From positions 177,173-241,172 of the forward strand of contig CAVUAU010000005.1 of NCBI GenBank assembly GCA_963739625.1: DNA of 64,000 nucleotides. Direction: 5' to 3'. The stretch comes from Salinimicrobium sp963739625 (lineage in GTDB: Bacteria; Bacteroidota; Bacteroidia; Flavobacteriales; Flavobacteriaceae). How positions within the stretch are numbered: position 1 is the first letter of the stretch; every line of letters starts with the position of its first letter. A program made the position numbers and the translations under genes. Below the pieces are notes generated by a model. That model had not been told where the DNA came from, did no database searches, and saw nothing but the letters and a program-made list of their open reading frames with translations. Positions 53,159-62,215 of the stretch are shown here, in pieces.

Positions 53159-54271
53159 ATGAGAAAATTAAGTCTTTTAGGAATAGTGATAAGTACATTC
53201 CTTTTTGTGTCCTGTCAGGATAACGAAGCGGCGCCACCGGCACAGGGTCCGGCTCCTTTTCCGGTCATTGAGGTTCCTTTGCAAACTGTGACGGGATATT
53301 CTTCATATCCGGTAAGTATTGAAGGTACTGTAAACAGTGGAGTACGGGCAAAAGTGCCAGGTTACATTACCAATGTTCTGGTTGATGAAGGAGAAAAAGT
53401 GCGTAAAGGACAGGTGCTTTTCAGACTTGAAACCGAGTCTTTGACCCAGGAAGCCGGTGCTGCAAAAGCAAATGTAAATGCCGCGCAGGTAGAGGTGGAC
53501 AAGCTAAAACCTTTGGTAGACAAAGGGATTATTAGCCCCGTGCAACTGGAAACCGCAAAAGCCAGACTTGAACAGGCAAAAGCGGGCTACAGCAGCATTG
53601 CGGCAAATATTGATTACGCCAATATTAAAAGTCCGGTTGATGGTTACGTAGGAGCCATCAGGTTCAGGGAAGGTGCTTTAGTAAGTCCCAATGATCCGCA
53701 GCCATTGACAACAGTTTCAGACATAGATGATGTTTACGCTTTCTTTTCAATGAATGAAAGCGATTATTTGAACTTTCTGCAAACCACTCCGGGCGAGAAT
53801 CTTTCAGAAAAAATAGACAATTTCCCGGCGGTACAATTACAGCTTGTGAATGGCAAGATCTATGAAAAAGAAGGGAAGATCGAAACTGTGACCGGGCAGG
53901 TGGATCCTTCCACAGGAACAGTAAGTTTTAGAGCGATTTTTCCAAACACCGGGATCTTAGCCAGCGGAAACAGCGGCAAGATCAGAATTCCGAAGACTTA
54001 CGAGAACGTTCCTGTTGTACCTGAATCCTCTTCCTTTGAACAACAAGGAATTGTTTATGTCTATGGCGTACAGGGAGATTCCATGGCCGTTTCGACCCCA
54101 ATAAAAGTGACAGACCGTGTAAACAACTTAATCGTTGTTGCATCTGGAGTTCAAAAAGGAGATAAGATCGTCGCACAGGGAGTGGGAAAACTTCGGAATA
54201 ACACTCCAATTCAGCCACAACCCATGTCTTTTGACAGCATCGCGAATTCCATTCAACCGGTTTTTAAATAA
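53159..54271 (+). CDS. RND efflux periplasmic adaptor (AcrA/MexA type)
   Basis: 370-residue lipoprotein (signal ending FLFVSCQDNEAAPP). Barrel-sandwich/lipoyl halves RAKVPGYITNVLVDEGEKVRKGQVLFRLE and YANIKSPVDGYVGAIRFREGALVSP, with a short alpha hairpin of about 60 residues between them, then beta-barrel and membrane-proximal domains. Bridges the inner-membrane pump and the outer-membrane channel. 9 nt to the pump gene. Confidence 0.93.
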   Translation: MRKLSLLGIVISTFLFVSCQDNEAAPPAQGPAPFPVIEVPLQTVTGYSSYPVSIEGTVNSGVRAKVPGYITNVLVDEGEKVRKGQVLFRLETESLTQEAGAAKANVNAAQVEVDKLKPLVDKGIISPVQLETAKARLEQAKAGYSSIAANIDYANIKSPVDGYVGAIRFREGALVSPNDPQPLTTVSDIDDVYAFFSMNESDYLNFLQTTPGENLSEKIDNFPAVQLQLVNGKIYEKEGKIETVTGQVDPSTGTVSFRAIFPNTGILASGNSGKIRIPKTYENVPVVPESSSFEQQGIVYVYGVQGDSMAVSTPIKVTDRVNNLIVVASGVQKGDKIVAQGVGKLRNNTPIQPQPMSFDSIANSIQPVFK

Positions 54272-54280
54272 GATATTTAG

Positions 54281-57200
54281 ATGTTAAAAACATTCATAGA
54301 GAGACCTGTTCTTTCCACAGTAGTCTCTATTGTAATCGTAATTTTAGGGATTCTTGCCATCACCACGCTTCCGGTGACGCAATATCCTGACATTGCCCCG
54401 CCAACCGTACAGGTTTCGGCAAATTATCCAGGTGCCAACGCGGCAACCGTGCTTGAGAGTGTGATCATTCCTATTGAAGAGCAGATCAACGGAGTGGAGG
54501 GCATGGACTACATCACCTCAACCGCCAGTAACACCGGGGGAGCGAGTATCCAGGTCTTCTTTGACCAGGGCGTTGATCCCGATATCGCGGCCGTAAACGT
54601 GCAGAACAGGGTGGCAAGAGCCACTTCGCTGCTGCCGCGCGAGGTGACTCAATCTGGGGTGACCACCCAAAAACAACAGACAAGTGCGCTGATGTTCTTC
54701 ACTGTACTTTCTGAAAACCCCGAATACGACGCTACCTTTATTCAGAATTATCTTAACATCAACGTGATCCCCGAACTCAAGAGGATCAATGGCGTTGGAG
54801 ACGTGAGCGTTTTCGGAGCCAAGACTTACGCGATGCGCGTTTGGCTGAATCCTGAGAAACTGGCAGCGTACAATCTTATTCCGAGCGATGTTATTGGCGC
54901 GATCAACGAGCAATCACAGGAAGCGGCAGCCGGTTCTTTGGGTCAAAATGACGCCGAAGCTTTTGAGTATGTAATTCGTTACAGCGGCCGCTACAGCACA
55001 GAAGAGGAATACCAGAATATTGTGATCAAAGCCCTGGATAACGGCAGGTTTTTAAGATTAGAAGATGTAGCAAAAGTTGAACTGGACGCAGAAGGTTATA
55101 ATGTGCTTTCCTACACTAACGGACTCCCGGGGATTAGTATGGGAGTTTACCAGACGCCCGGTTCAAATGCGCAGGAGATCATCGAAGAGGTTCACGATAA
55201 GCTTGACGAGCTGGAGGGAAATTTCCCAACCGGTTTGAAAGTACTGGTGAACTTTGATACCAACGAATTTTTAAATGCATCCATTGAGAAGGTGGTAACT
55301 ACCCTTTTTGAGGCCTTTTTGCTGGTATTCCTGGTGGTGTTCATCTTCCTGCAGGATTTTAGGTCAACGCTTATTCCGGCTATTGCAGTACCGGTTTCGA
55401 TCATTGGAACCTTCTTTTTTCTGAATTTATTCGGATATTCGATCAACCTGTTGACGCTGTTCGCGCTCGTGCTTGCCATCGGGATCGTGGTGGATGACGC
55501 GATCGTGGTGGTGGAAGCCGTTCACGCCAAGCTGGAAGAGGGTGCCGAAAATGCCAAAAAAGCGACTCATTCTGCCATGGAAGAGATCGCGGGAGCCATT
55601 GTGTCTATTACGATCGTGATGGGTGCGGTTTTTATTCCGGTGACCTTTATTACCGGGCCAACCGGAGTCTTTTACGAGCAGTTTGGGGTGACTTTGATCG
55701 TGGCGATCGCTATTTCGGCGGTGAATGCACTTACTTTAAGTCCGGCGCTTTGTGCTTTATTTTTGAAGCCTCACGAAGAGAAGGTAGCGAAGAAAAAAGG
55801 CTTTCTCAAACGCTTTTTCACAGGCTTTAATGTGGCCTTTGATGCCACCACAAAAAAATATGTGCGTTCGGTTTCTTTCCTTTACAAGCACAAATGGATC
55901 ACGGGAGTTATTATTCTCGCCGCAGTAGCAGCAATTTTCTGGTCTGCCAACAATACACCAACGGGTTTTGTTCCCGATGAGGACCGCGGAATGATTTTCG
56001 CGAACATCGAACTTCCTGCCGGGGCTTCCCTGGACCGTACTGTAAAGGTTACGGCAGAACTGGAACGCAGGATTGAAAAAATCCCCGGCGTGGATGTCAT
56101 CTCCCTGGTAAACGGCCGAAGTTTTCTTGGTGGTGCCGGTGGTAATTACGGACTTGGCTTCATCAGGCTGGATCCCTGGAGTGAGAGAGAAGGCGAAGGG
56201 ATGTCGGCACAAGCCATTATTGGAAAAATGTTTGGTGCAGCCGCCGGAATAAGCGATGCGAATATTCTCTTTTTTCAGCCTCCTTCTGTGCCCGGTTTCG
56301 GTGCTTCCTCAGGTTTTGAGATGAAGGTGCTGGATAAGACCGGCGGAAGTTTTGAAGATCTGGATGCAGCGACTCAAAACTATCTGGCAGATCTTTCGGC
56401 GCGGCCCGAGATACTTTACGCCCGTAGCTCCTTCAACACCAATTATCCGCAGTATGAGATCGATCTCAATATTCCGAAGGCCAAAGAAGCCGGCGTGGAT
56501 ATTGGAAGCATCTTCAATACGTTGCAATCTTATATAGGAAGTGTTTACGCCGCCGATTTTGCCCGCTTCGGAAAACAATACAGGGTTTATGTGCAGGCCT
56601 TGCCCGAAGATCGCTCAAGTGTAGAAGACCTCAACTCGATCTTTGTTCGCAATGATCAGGGCCAAATGGCTCCTATTACTGAATTTGTCACCCTCAGCCG
56701 TGTTTACGGTCCGCAATCTGTGACGCGTTTTAACCTGTTCAATTCGGCAGGTGTGAATGGTGCCGCTGCTCCCGGATATTCTTCCGGAGATGCGATTTCC
56801 GCTGTGCAGGAAGTGGGAACAGGTTCGCTGCCTGAAGGTTTTGACATTGGATTCTCTGGTTTGACGCGGGAAGAAATTTCCGCAGGAAACCAGACGACCT
56901 TTATTTTCATGCTGAGTGTGCTGTTCGTATTCTTTATACTTGCCGCGCAATACGAAAGTTATTTGCTGCCGTTGGCCGTGCTGCTGTCGTTGCCGGTGGG
57001 GATCATGGGCGCTTATCTTACTACCTATCTCAGCGGACTCGAGAACAACATTTATTTCCAGATCGCGCTCATCATGCTGCTGGGTTTACTTGCCAAAAAT
57101 GCCATTTTGATCGTGGAATTTGGAATTCAGCGCCGCAGGGCAGGAAATTCAATTGTTGATTCTGCCCTTGGAGCTGCGAAAGGCAAGGCTGCGACCAATC

Positions 57201-57425
57201 CTGATGACCTCTTTTGCCTTCATAATCGGGCTGCTTCCGTTGGTATTTGCCGGCGGAACAGGAGCTGCGGGTAACCATTCCATTGGAACGGGAGCTGTGG
57301 GCGGATTATTTGTAGGTACCGTCCTCGGGGTCTTCATTATCCCGATACTTTTCATCCTGTTCCAGTGGCTGCAGGAAAAAGTGGGCAAAAAGCCTGAAGA
57401 AGTAGTAGAAACTCAGGAACAATAG
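54281..57425 (+). CDS. RND multidrug efflux pump (AcrB/MexB type), one frameshift
   Basis: About 1047 residues in two frames. HAE1 features: N-terminal MLKTFIERPVLSTVVSIVIVILGILAI, EEQINGVEGMDYITS, GIVVDDAIVVVEAVHAKLEEG with the proton-relay Asp pair in TM4, and two large periplasmic loops. The frame breaks at the AAA of 57179-57181, dropping one A joins SALGAAK to ARLRPILMTSFAFIIGLLPLVFAGGTGAAG, the conserved TM11-12 region. Likely a sequence error. Middle gene of the operon. Confidence 0.92.
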
Positions 57426-57432
57426 TAGAAAG

Positions 57433-58833
57433 ATGAAAAGATCAACCATATATAAAGTAGTATTAGTGCCGGCGGTCTTGCTCAGCCTTCAGTCCTGTTT
57501 TGTGGCGAAAGATTATACAAGATCTTCGGAAGTGGTAAAAGAAGAAAATTTCAGGACAGATCAACTTCCGCAGGATTCGGTTTCTGTAGCCGAAGTTTCC
57601 TGGAGAGAGCTCTTTACAGATCCGGTTTTGACGGAATATATAGACGAGGCGCTTCAGAATAATATCGACATTAGGATTGCGCTGCAACAGATAGAGGCAG
57701 CACAGGCATACCTGAAGCAGGGAAAAGCGGCTTATCTGCCATCATTGAATGCGGGAGCGAGCGCGAGCCGCCAGGAATTGACCGGAAGTAATCAAACTCT
57801 CTACGGAACAAATTCCGTAGATCAATTTGAACTCTCGGCCGATCTTTCCTGGGAAGCCGATATCTGGGGCAAGATCACGAGCAATAAACGGGCTTTGCAG
57901 GCTTCGTACTTGCAAACTGTTGCAGCACATAAAGCCGTAAAGACAGAACTTATTGCTAACCTGGCTTCGATGTATTACCAGTTGCTCGCCCTTGATGAGC
58001 AGTTGATGATCACAAAGCAAACCGTGGAAAACCGGGAAAATAGCCTCGAAACGATACAGGCGCTTAAAGAGGCCGGCAATGTGACCGAAGTTGGCGTAAA
58101 ACAAACCGAAGCCCAGCTTTACAGGGCGCAGGCAGTGTTGCTCGACATTAAGAACGAGATCAGGCTGCTTGAAAATGCCTTTTCGATCCTGCTGGGCGAG
58201 GCGCCTCATTCCATTGAACGCACAAGCCTTGAAAGACAGCAGCTCGACACTCCTTTAAAAGTTGGAGTTCCCGTGCAATTGTTAAGGAACAGACCAGATG
58301 TGCTGGCTGCGGAATACAACCTGATCAACGCTTTCCAGCTGACCAATGTGGCAAAAAGCAATTTTTATCCGTCGCTTAGACTGAGTGCTTCGGCAGGTTT
58401 TCAAAGCATAGACCTGGCCGATCTTATCGACACAAATTCACTTTTTGCAAGCATTGTAGGTTCGCTTACGCAACCCATCTTCAACAGGAGACAGATAAGA
58501 ACGCAGTATGAAGTTGCCCAGGCAGAACAGGAAATGGCCTTTTTGGAATTCCGAAGGGCTTTGCTTGTCGCTTCCAGAGAAGTTTCAGATGCGCTGTACA
58601 ACTACGAAACGGCTGTTGAAAAGCAGGAAGTGATAGGAAATGAGTACGAAGCTTATGATCTGGCAACCTCCTATTCCGAAGAACTTTTGAACAATGGCTT
58701 CGCGAATTACCTGGAAGTGCTTACGGCAAGGGAAAATGCACTGAACACCAGGCTGCAGCTTATAGATGTAAGATATACTGAACTTAATGCCATTGTAAAT
58801 CTTTACCAGGCGCTTGGCGGCGGCTGGCAGTAA
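57433..58833 (+). CDS. Outer-membrane efflux lipoprotein (OprM/TolC family)
   Basis: 466 residues. Lipoprotein signal ending SLQSCFVAKDYTRSS. Two repeats of the TolC hairpin unit: ALQNNIDIRIALQQIEAAQAYLKQGKAAYLPSL and VLAAEYNLINAFQLTNVAKSNFYPSLRLSASAGFQ. It completes the tripartite pump with the adaptor and RND genes. A strong terminator follows within 35 nt, ending the operon. Confidence 0.93.
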   Translation: MKRSTIYKVVLVPAVLLSLQSCFVAKDYTRSSEVVKEENFRTDQLPQDSVSVAEVSWRELFTDPVLTEYIDEALQNNIDIRIALQQIEAAQAYLKQGKAAYLPSLNAGASASRQELTGSNQTLYGTNSVDQFELSADLSWEADIWGKITSNKRALQASYLQTVAAHKAVKTELIANLASMYYQLLALDEQLMITKQTVENRENSLETIQALKEAGNVTEVGVKQTEAQLYRAQAVLLDIKNEIRLLENAFSILLGEAPHSIERTSLERQQLDTPLKVGVPVQLLRNRPDVLAAEYNLINAFQLTNVAKSNFYPSLRLSASAGFQSIDLADLIDTNSLFASIVGSLTQPIFNRRQIRTQYEVAQAEQEMAFLEFRRALLVASREVSDALYNYETAVEKQEVIGNEYEAYDLATSYSEELLNNGFANYLEVLTARENALNTRLQLIDVRYTELNAIVNLYQALGGGWQ

Positions 58834-58864
58834 AATTTTTCATGATTGGATTTTTAGTTGTTGG

Positions 58865-58894
58865 AACTGTCCCCGTTTGGGGACAGTTTTTTTG
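58865..58894 (+). terminator. Terminator of the efflux operon
   Basis: Arms AACTGTCCCC (58865-58874) and GGGGACAGTT (58879-58888), 10-bp stem, 4-nt loop, followed by a T-run. It also faces the convergent DUF5996 gene. Confidence 0.85.
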
Positions 58895-58895
58895 T

Positions 58896-59822
58896 TTATA
58901 GCGCCGATAATGGCGGTACTCTTAGATCTTCCACGTCCCAACCGGCAAGACGTGCGCCCGCTAAATAAGCACTTTCAAAGAACTTAAGAAGCATTTCCGC
59001 CGGCTGCCGCTCGTTCAACAGAACCCGATAAGGCAGAACAGCCAGCCAGTTGCCGTTGTTTAACATCCATTTCGCTTCCGGAAGCCCAAGATCTGTCTTT
59101 TCAATTCCTTCGGGCGCAGGAAAAGTATAAGAATAGAAAGCAGGTTCGGGAATGTTAGGGTCGCCCGCCCAAAAGCCGAAGCTGATGCACTCATGGCTGT
59201 AAGCCTCTTTGTCTGAAAGCCTTGCTTCCGAAGGCATTTTTGGCGCTCTTTTGCCCGAAAACCTGGTCACGGCCAGATCCATAGAATGCCAGTACAGGTG
59301 CACCGGACAGGTCTTTCCGTAGAACCTGCCGCTAAAGCTCCTCAAAATATTCGAGGCCCAAAGCATCACTTTCCAGTAACGCTGCACATATTCCTTGTCG
59401 TAATGCTTGATGTCATTGAGCTGGTTAAATTTCCGGTCAATATTGAGATCGAAAGGTTTGTCAAGAATATCAATTTCGATTCCGAATCTTTTCAGGATCG
59501 CCTTGAGCTGGAGATAAAAATCAGAGACCGAAACTTCTTCGGAAAGGGAAAATGAAGCCTCCTCTCCTCCCGAAGTGCAGACCTCCAGCCTGTGCTGCTG
59601 CAGGTTCAAAAGAAGTGAAAAAGTTTCGAAATCGTTCCCAAAAGGAATAGGTCCCGTGGTAAAACCCCTGGTGTCGACATATAAAGTGATGTACCACCAG
59701 TGGTTTTTCCGTGGACTAAAACTCATCCTGATCTTTCCCATGATCTGGAAGAACAGGTGCAGCGTGAGTTTTTGCTTTTCACGTCCCTCGTACTGCAATT
59801 CGGGTAACTTGTTTTTTTCCAT
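58896..59822 (-). CDS. DUF5996 protein
   Basis: 308 residues. Patterns of the family: LHLFFQIMGKIRMSFSPRKNHWWYITLYVDTRGFTTGPIP, CPVHLYWHSMDLAVTRFSGKRAP, FGFWAGDPNIPEPAFYSYTFPAPEG. These are recalled from the family and not checked. No signal peptide or membrane segment. Function unknown. It follows the YciI-like lipoprotein gene by 62 nt. Confidence 0.7.
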   Translation of the reverse strand: MEKNKLPELQYEGREKQKLTLHLFFQIMGKIRMSFSPRKNHWWYITLYVDTRGFTTGPIPFGNDFETFSLLLNLQQHRLEVCTSGGEEASFSLSEEVSVSDFYLQLKAILKRFGIEIDILDKPFDLNIDRKFNQLNDIKHYDKEYVQRYWKVMLWASNILRSFSGRFYGKTCPVHLYWHSMDLAVTRFSGKRAPKMPSEARLSDKEAYSHECISFGFWAGDPNIPEPAFYSYTFPAPEGIEKTDLGLPEAKWMLNNGNWLAVLPYRVLLNERQPAEMLLKFFESAYLAGARLAGWDVEDLRVPPLSAL

Positions 59823-59884
59823 GGCAATATCTTTTTTAAGGCCTCAGGCCCGCCATGCAGGTGTCAAAAAAGTAGGTTTGGGAA

Positions 59885-60391
59885 CTACTCCAGTTTTCCG
59901 CCTTTTGAGGCCCACCAGGGATGTATTTCTATCTCGAGCCTGCCTGCTTTCACCATAGGATCTATTCTCGCCAGACTATCAGCCATCTCCTGAGTTGGCG
60001 TGTTATAAACAGCAATTCCGCGGATGTTTCCATCGTCGCCAAAAGGTCCTGCGAGGCTCAGATAGCCTTCTTCAGCCATTCGACTTAGATGCGCCAGATG
60101 CTGTTCCTGCAATTGGGCGGCTTCGGTTGAATCCTGACTTCTGTTTTTTCCGCTTTTCAGAAAAACAATGAAATACTGCTGCATCAGGTAAGTTGAATCT
60201 TTCTCTTTATACAAAAAAGTCTGATAGCCTTTCTGCTTCAGCTGTTCTGCCCGCTGTTCAACAGAAAGTGCAGGTGCTGCTGTTGCGGCCTCTACCTCGG
60301 CCGGGCCGGGAATGCCGCGAATGTCTTCATTGTAATCTTTGCAGGCCCAAAACAAGCTGAACAGCAGTGTCAAAAATGCGATTTTTCTCAT
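59885..60391 (-). CDS. YciI-like lipoprotein
   Basis: 168 residues. Lipoprotein signal MRKIAFLTLLFSLFWACKDYNED, with acidic residues after Cys. The mature part contains a YciI-like ferredoxin-fold domain (YFIVFLKSGKNRSQDSTEAAQLQEQHLAHLSRMAEEGYLSLAGPFGDDGNIRGIAVYNTP). Its start overlaps the CYTH gene stop (ATGA). The dispersed palindrome (60370-60388) covers the first codons after the start. Function unknown. Confidence 0.75.
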   Translation of the reverse strand: MRKIAFLTLLFSLFWACKDYNEDIRGIPGPAEVEAATAAPALSVEQRAEQLKQKGYQTFLYKEKDSTYLMQQYFIVFLKSGKNRSQDSTEAAQLQEQHLAHLSRMAEEGYLSLAGPFGDDGNIRGIAVYNTPTQEMADSLARIDPMVKAGRLEIEIHPWWASKGGKLE

Positions 60392-60858
60392 ACTTTCTTT
60401 TTATATGGATTCTTGCTCAACCACGAGTTGTAATACTCCTTCTGCCCGGTTACCTCCCGGCCCAACCATTCGGGATTTAAAAAGTTTTCTTCTTCCGAAG
60501 AAAGTTCAATTTCAGCTAAAACAAGACCTTCATTGCTTCCGAAGAATTCATCAACCTCAAAAATGTGATTTTTTATCTTTATTTCATAGCGAAACTTTTC
60601 AATAATTCCGGGCTCGCAAAGCTTTATCAAATCTTCAGCTTCCGAAGCAGGAATTTCCTTTTCCCATTCAAAGCGGCTCATGCCGCTCTCATTCGATTTT
60701 CCTTTGATCGTCAAAAAGCCTTTTTCTCCTCTTAATCTTACTCTCACAGTTCTGTCGGGATGCGAATTCAGGTAACCTTGCAGAATTTTTGTCTGCCGGA
60801 AAGCCTCTTTTTTGAAGCTGTTGTCTTTGACCAGAAATTTTCTTTCTATTTCTGTCAT
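60388..60858 (-). CDS. CYTH-domain protein (triphosphate tunnel enzyme)
   Basis: 156 residues. The diagnostic EIERKFLV (E-x-E-x-K) opens the protein; TVRVRLRGEKGFLTIKGK and FEWEKEIP contribute further basic/acidic pairs of the tunnel. The family contains inorganic triphosphatases, thiamine triphosphatase and class IV adenylate cyclases. The small stand-alone form here most resembles triphosphatases. Part of a four-gene overlapping operon. A second palindrome copy lies at 60557-60573. Confidence 0.87.
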   Translation of the reverse strand: MTEIERKFLVKDNSFKKEAFRQTKILQGYLNSHPDRTVRVRLRGEKGFLTIKGKSNESGMSRFEWEKEIPASEAEDLIKLCEPGIIEKFRYEIKIKNHIFEVDEFFGSNEGLVLAEIELSSEEENFLNPEWLGREVTGQKEYYNSWLSKNPYKKKV

Positions 60859-60859
60859 G

Positions 60860-61456
60860 TTACACTTCTTTGATCACCTGCCCTGTCACATGACCCAGCA
60901 CACTTTTTCTAAAGCCATAAACCACGCGTTCCATGCTTACCGGCTTATGTCCCGGAAAAGCCGCAAAAAGCTGCGGAGAATCCTCCACAACTCCGGGGCT
61001 AACGGCATTGATGCGCACGCCGTTCTCCAGTTCCAGCGCCGCCGCCTTTACAAAGCCATTCACTGCGGAATTTACCGCCGCCAGGTTCACCGAATTCTTC
61101 ACAGGATCATCTGAAAGTACGCCGGTGATCAACGTAAAAGAACCTTTTGGATTGATGTAATGCTGCCCAATAAGCACCAGGTTGATCTGGCCCATCATTT
61201 TAGAATTCACACCTTTTCTGAAGTCAGCATCGGTCATTTCACTTAACGGCCCAAAATGACCGCCGCCGGCCGCACAAACCAGGGCGTCAAAAGAGCCAAT
61301 TTTTTCAAACATTTTTTTGATGGAGTCCAGATCGGTGATATCTGCCTGAATGTCTCCAGATTTTGTTCCGACTTTGATGACCTCATGGTCTTTTTCAAAG
61401 TCGGCGGTGATTTTCTTTCCTAAAGTGCCGCTGGCACCAATAATGATTATTTTCAT
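60860..61456 (-). CDS. Atypical short-chain dehydrogenase (Lin1944-like, no catalytic Tyr)
   Basis: 198 residues. Rossmann start IIGASGTLGKK (residues 5-14), LVCAAGGGHFGPL, TGVLSDDPVKNSVNLAAVNSAVNGFVKAAALEL. At the YxxxK position the sequence reads V-N-S-A-V, so the usual Tyr and Lys are missing, as in a small group of atypical SDRs; the cofactor loop GASGTLG is preserved. Overlaps the upstream gene stop by 4 nt; 1 nt gap to the CYTH gene. Confidence 0.78.
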   Translation of the reverse strand: MKIIIIGASGTLGKKITADFEKDHEVIKVGTKSGDIQADITDLDSIKKMFEKIGSFDALVCAAGGGHFGPLSEMTDADFRKGVNSKMMGQINLVLIGQHYINPKGSFTLITGVLSDDPVKNSVNLAAVNSAVNGFVKAAALELENGVRINAVSPGVVEDSPQLFAAFPGHKPVSMERVVYGFRKSVLGHVTGQVIKEV

Positions 61457-62118
61457 TTTTCTGCTTTTTCAGCGATTAGTTTTATTTCATCAGACTCTAT
61501 CCTGCTTTCAGGATAGCCGTTTTTGGCAACCCGGATCATTGCGTCTGCGATAGTTGCAGGATGAATACTTCGGTATTTTTTAAGAGGCCCCACTAAAAGA
61601 TGATCTCCGAATTTCATGAACTTTTTCCATAAGCTCTCAAAAATGCGTTTTTCATCCCGTTCTCCGCCAATGAGTGAAGGCTGAAAAATGTAAGTTCCCT
61701 GCGGTTTTTCTGCCAGCACGTCTCTTTCCATTTCACCTTTTACACGGTTGTAGAAAAAGCGGCTGCCGGGATCGGCGCCAAGAGCCGAAATGATCAACAG
61801 CTTCGGAATATTATTTTTATTGCACAATTTTGCTGCCGTTAGCGGAATTCCGTAGTCGACTTTGCGGTAGATTTCGTCGTCAGGAGTTTTGGATTTTGTG
61901 CTGCCTATGCAGCAAAAAACTTCATCGGCCTTAAAAAGTTCAGCATATTTTTCCAGTTCAAAGAGATCGACAAGGTGCTCTTCCAGCTTGGGATCCTGAA
62001 AACCTACAGCTCTTCGCGTGAAGACCTTCACTGTCTGGTAAGACTTGTCCTGAAGAAGCTTCTTCAGCAGAATACTTCCGGTCAATCCTGTTGCTCCTAA
62101 AACTATGGCAGTCTTCAT
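61453..62118 (-). CDS. NAD(P)-binding oxidoreductase (atypical extended SDR, HTATIP2-like)
   Basis: 221 residues. TGATGLTGSILLKKLL-type nucleotide loop (LGATGLTGS, residues 8-16), DEVFCCIGSTKSKTPDDEIYRKVDYGIPLTAAKLC, and the family's YNRVKGEMERDVL, which stands at the YxxxK position, followed by TYIFQPSLIGGERDE. Substrate unknown. First gene of the operon with the SDR, CYTH and YciI-like genes, all overlapping. Confidence 0.8.
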   Translation of the reverse strand: MKTAIVLGATGLTGSILLKKLLQDKSYQTVKVFTRRAVGFQDPKLEEHLVDLFELEKYAELFKADEVFCCIGSTKSKTPDDEIYRKVDYGIPLTAAKLCNKNNIPKLLIISALGADPGSRFFYNRVKGEMERDVLAEKPQGTYIFQPSLIGGERDEKRIFESLWKKFMKFGDHLLVGPLKKYRSIHPATIADAMIRVAKNGYPESRIESDEIKLIAEKAEK

Positions 62119-62171
62119 GCTCTAAAATTGCTTTTTTGAAGGTACTTCATTTCCGCAAGAAATCAAAGATG

Positions 62172-62193
62172 CCAAAAAATGACATTTTTGTGA
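62172..62193. repeat. Dispersed palindrome copy between divergent genes
   Basis: CCAAAAAATGACATTTTTGTGA, a copy with one extra A, in the shared upstream region of the NAD-binding gene and dinB. Confidence 0.65.
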
Positions 62194-62215
62194 CTCTATG
62201 CTTTAATTTTGTCAC

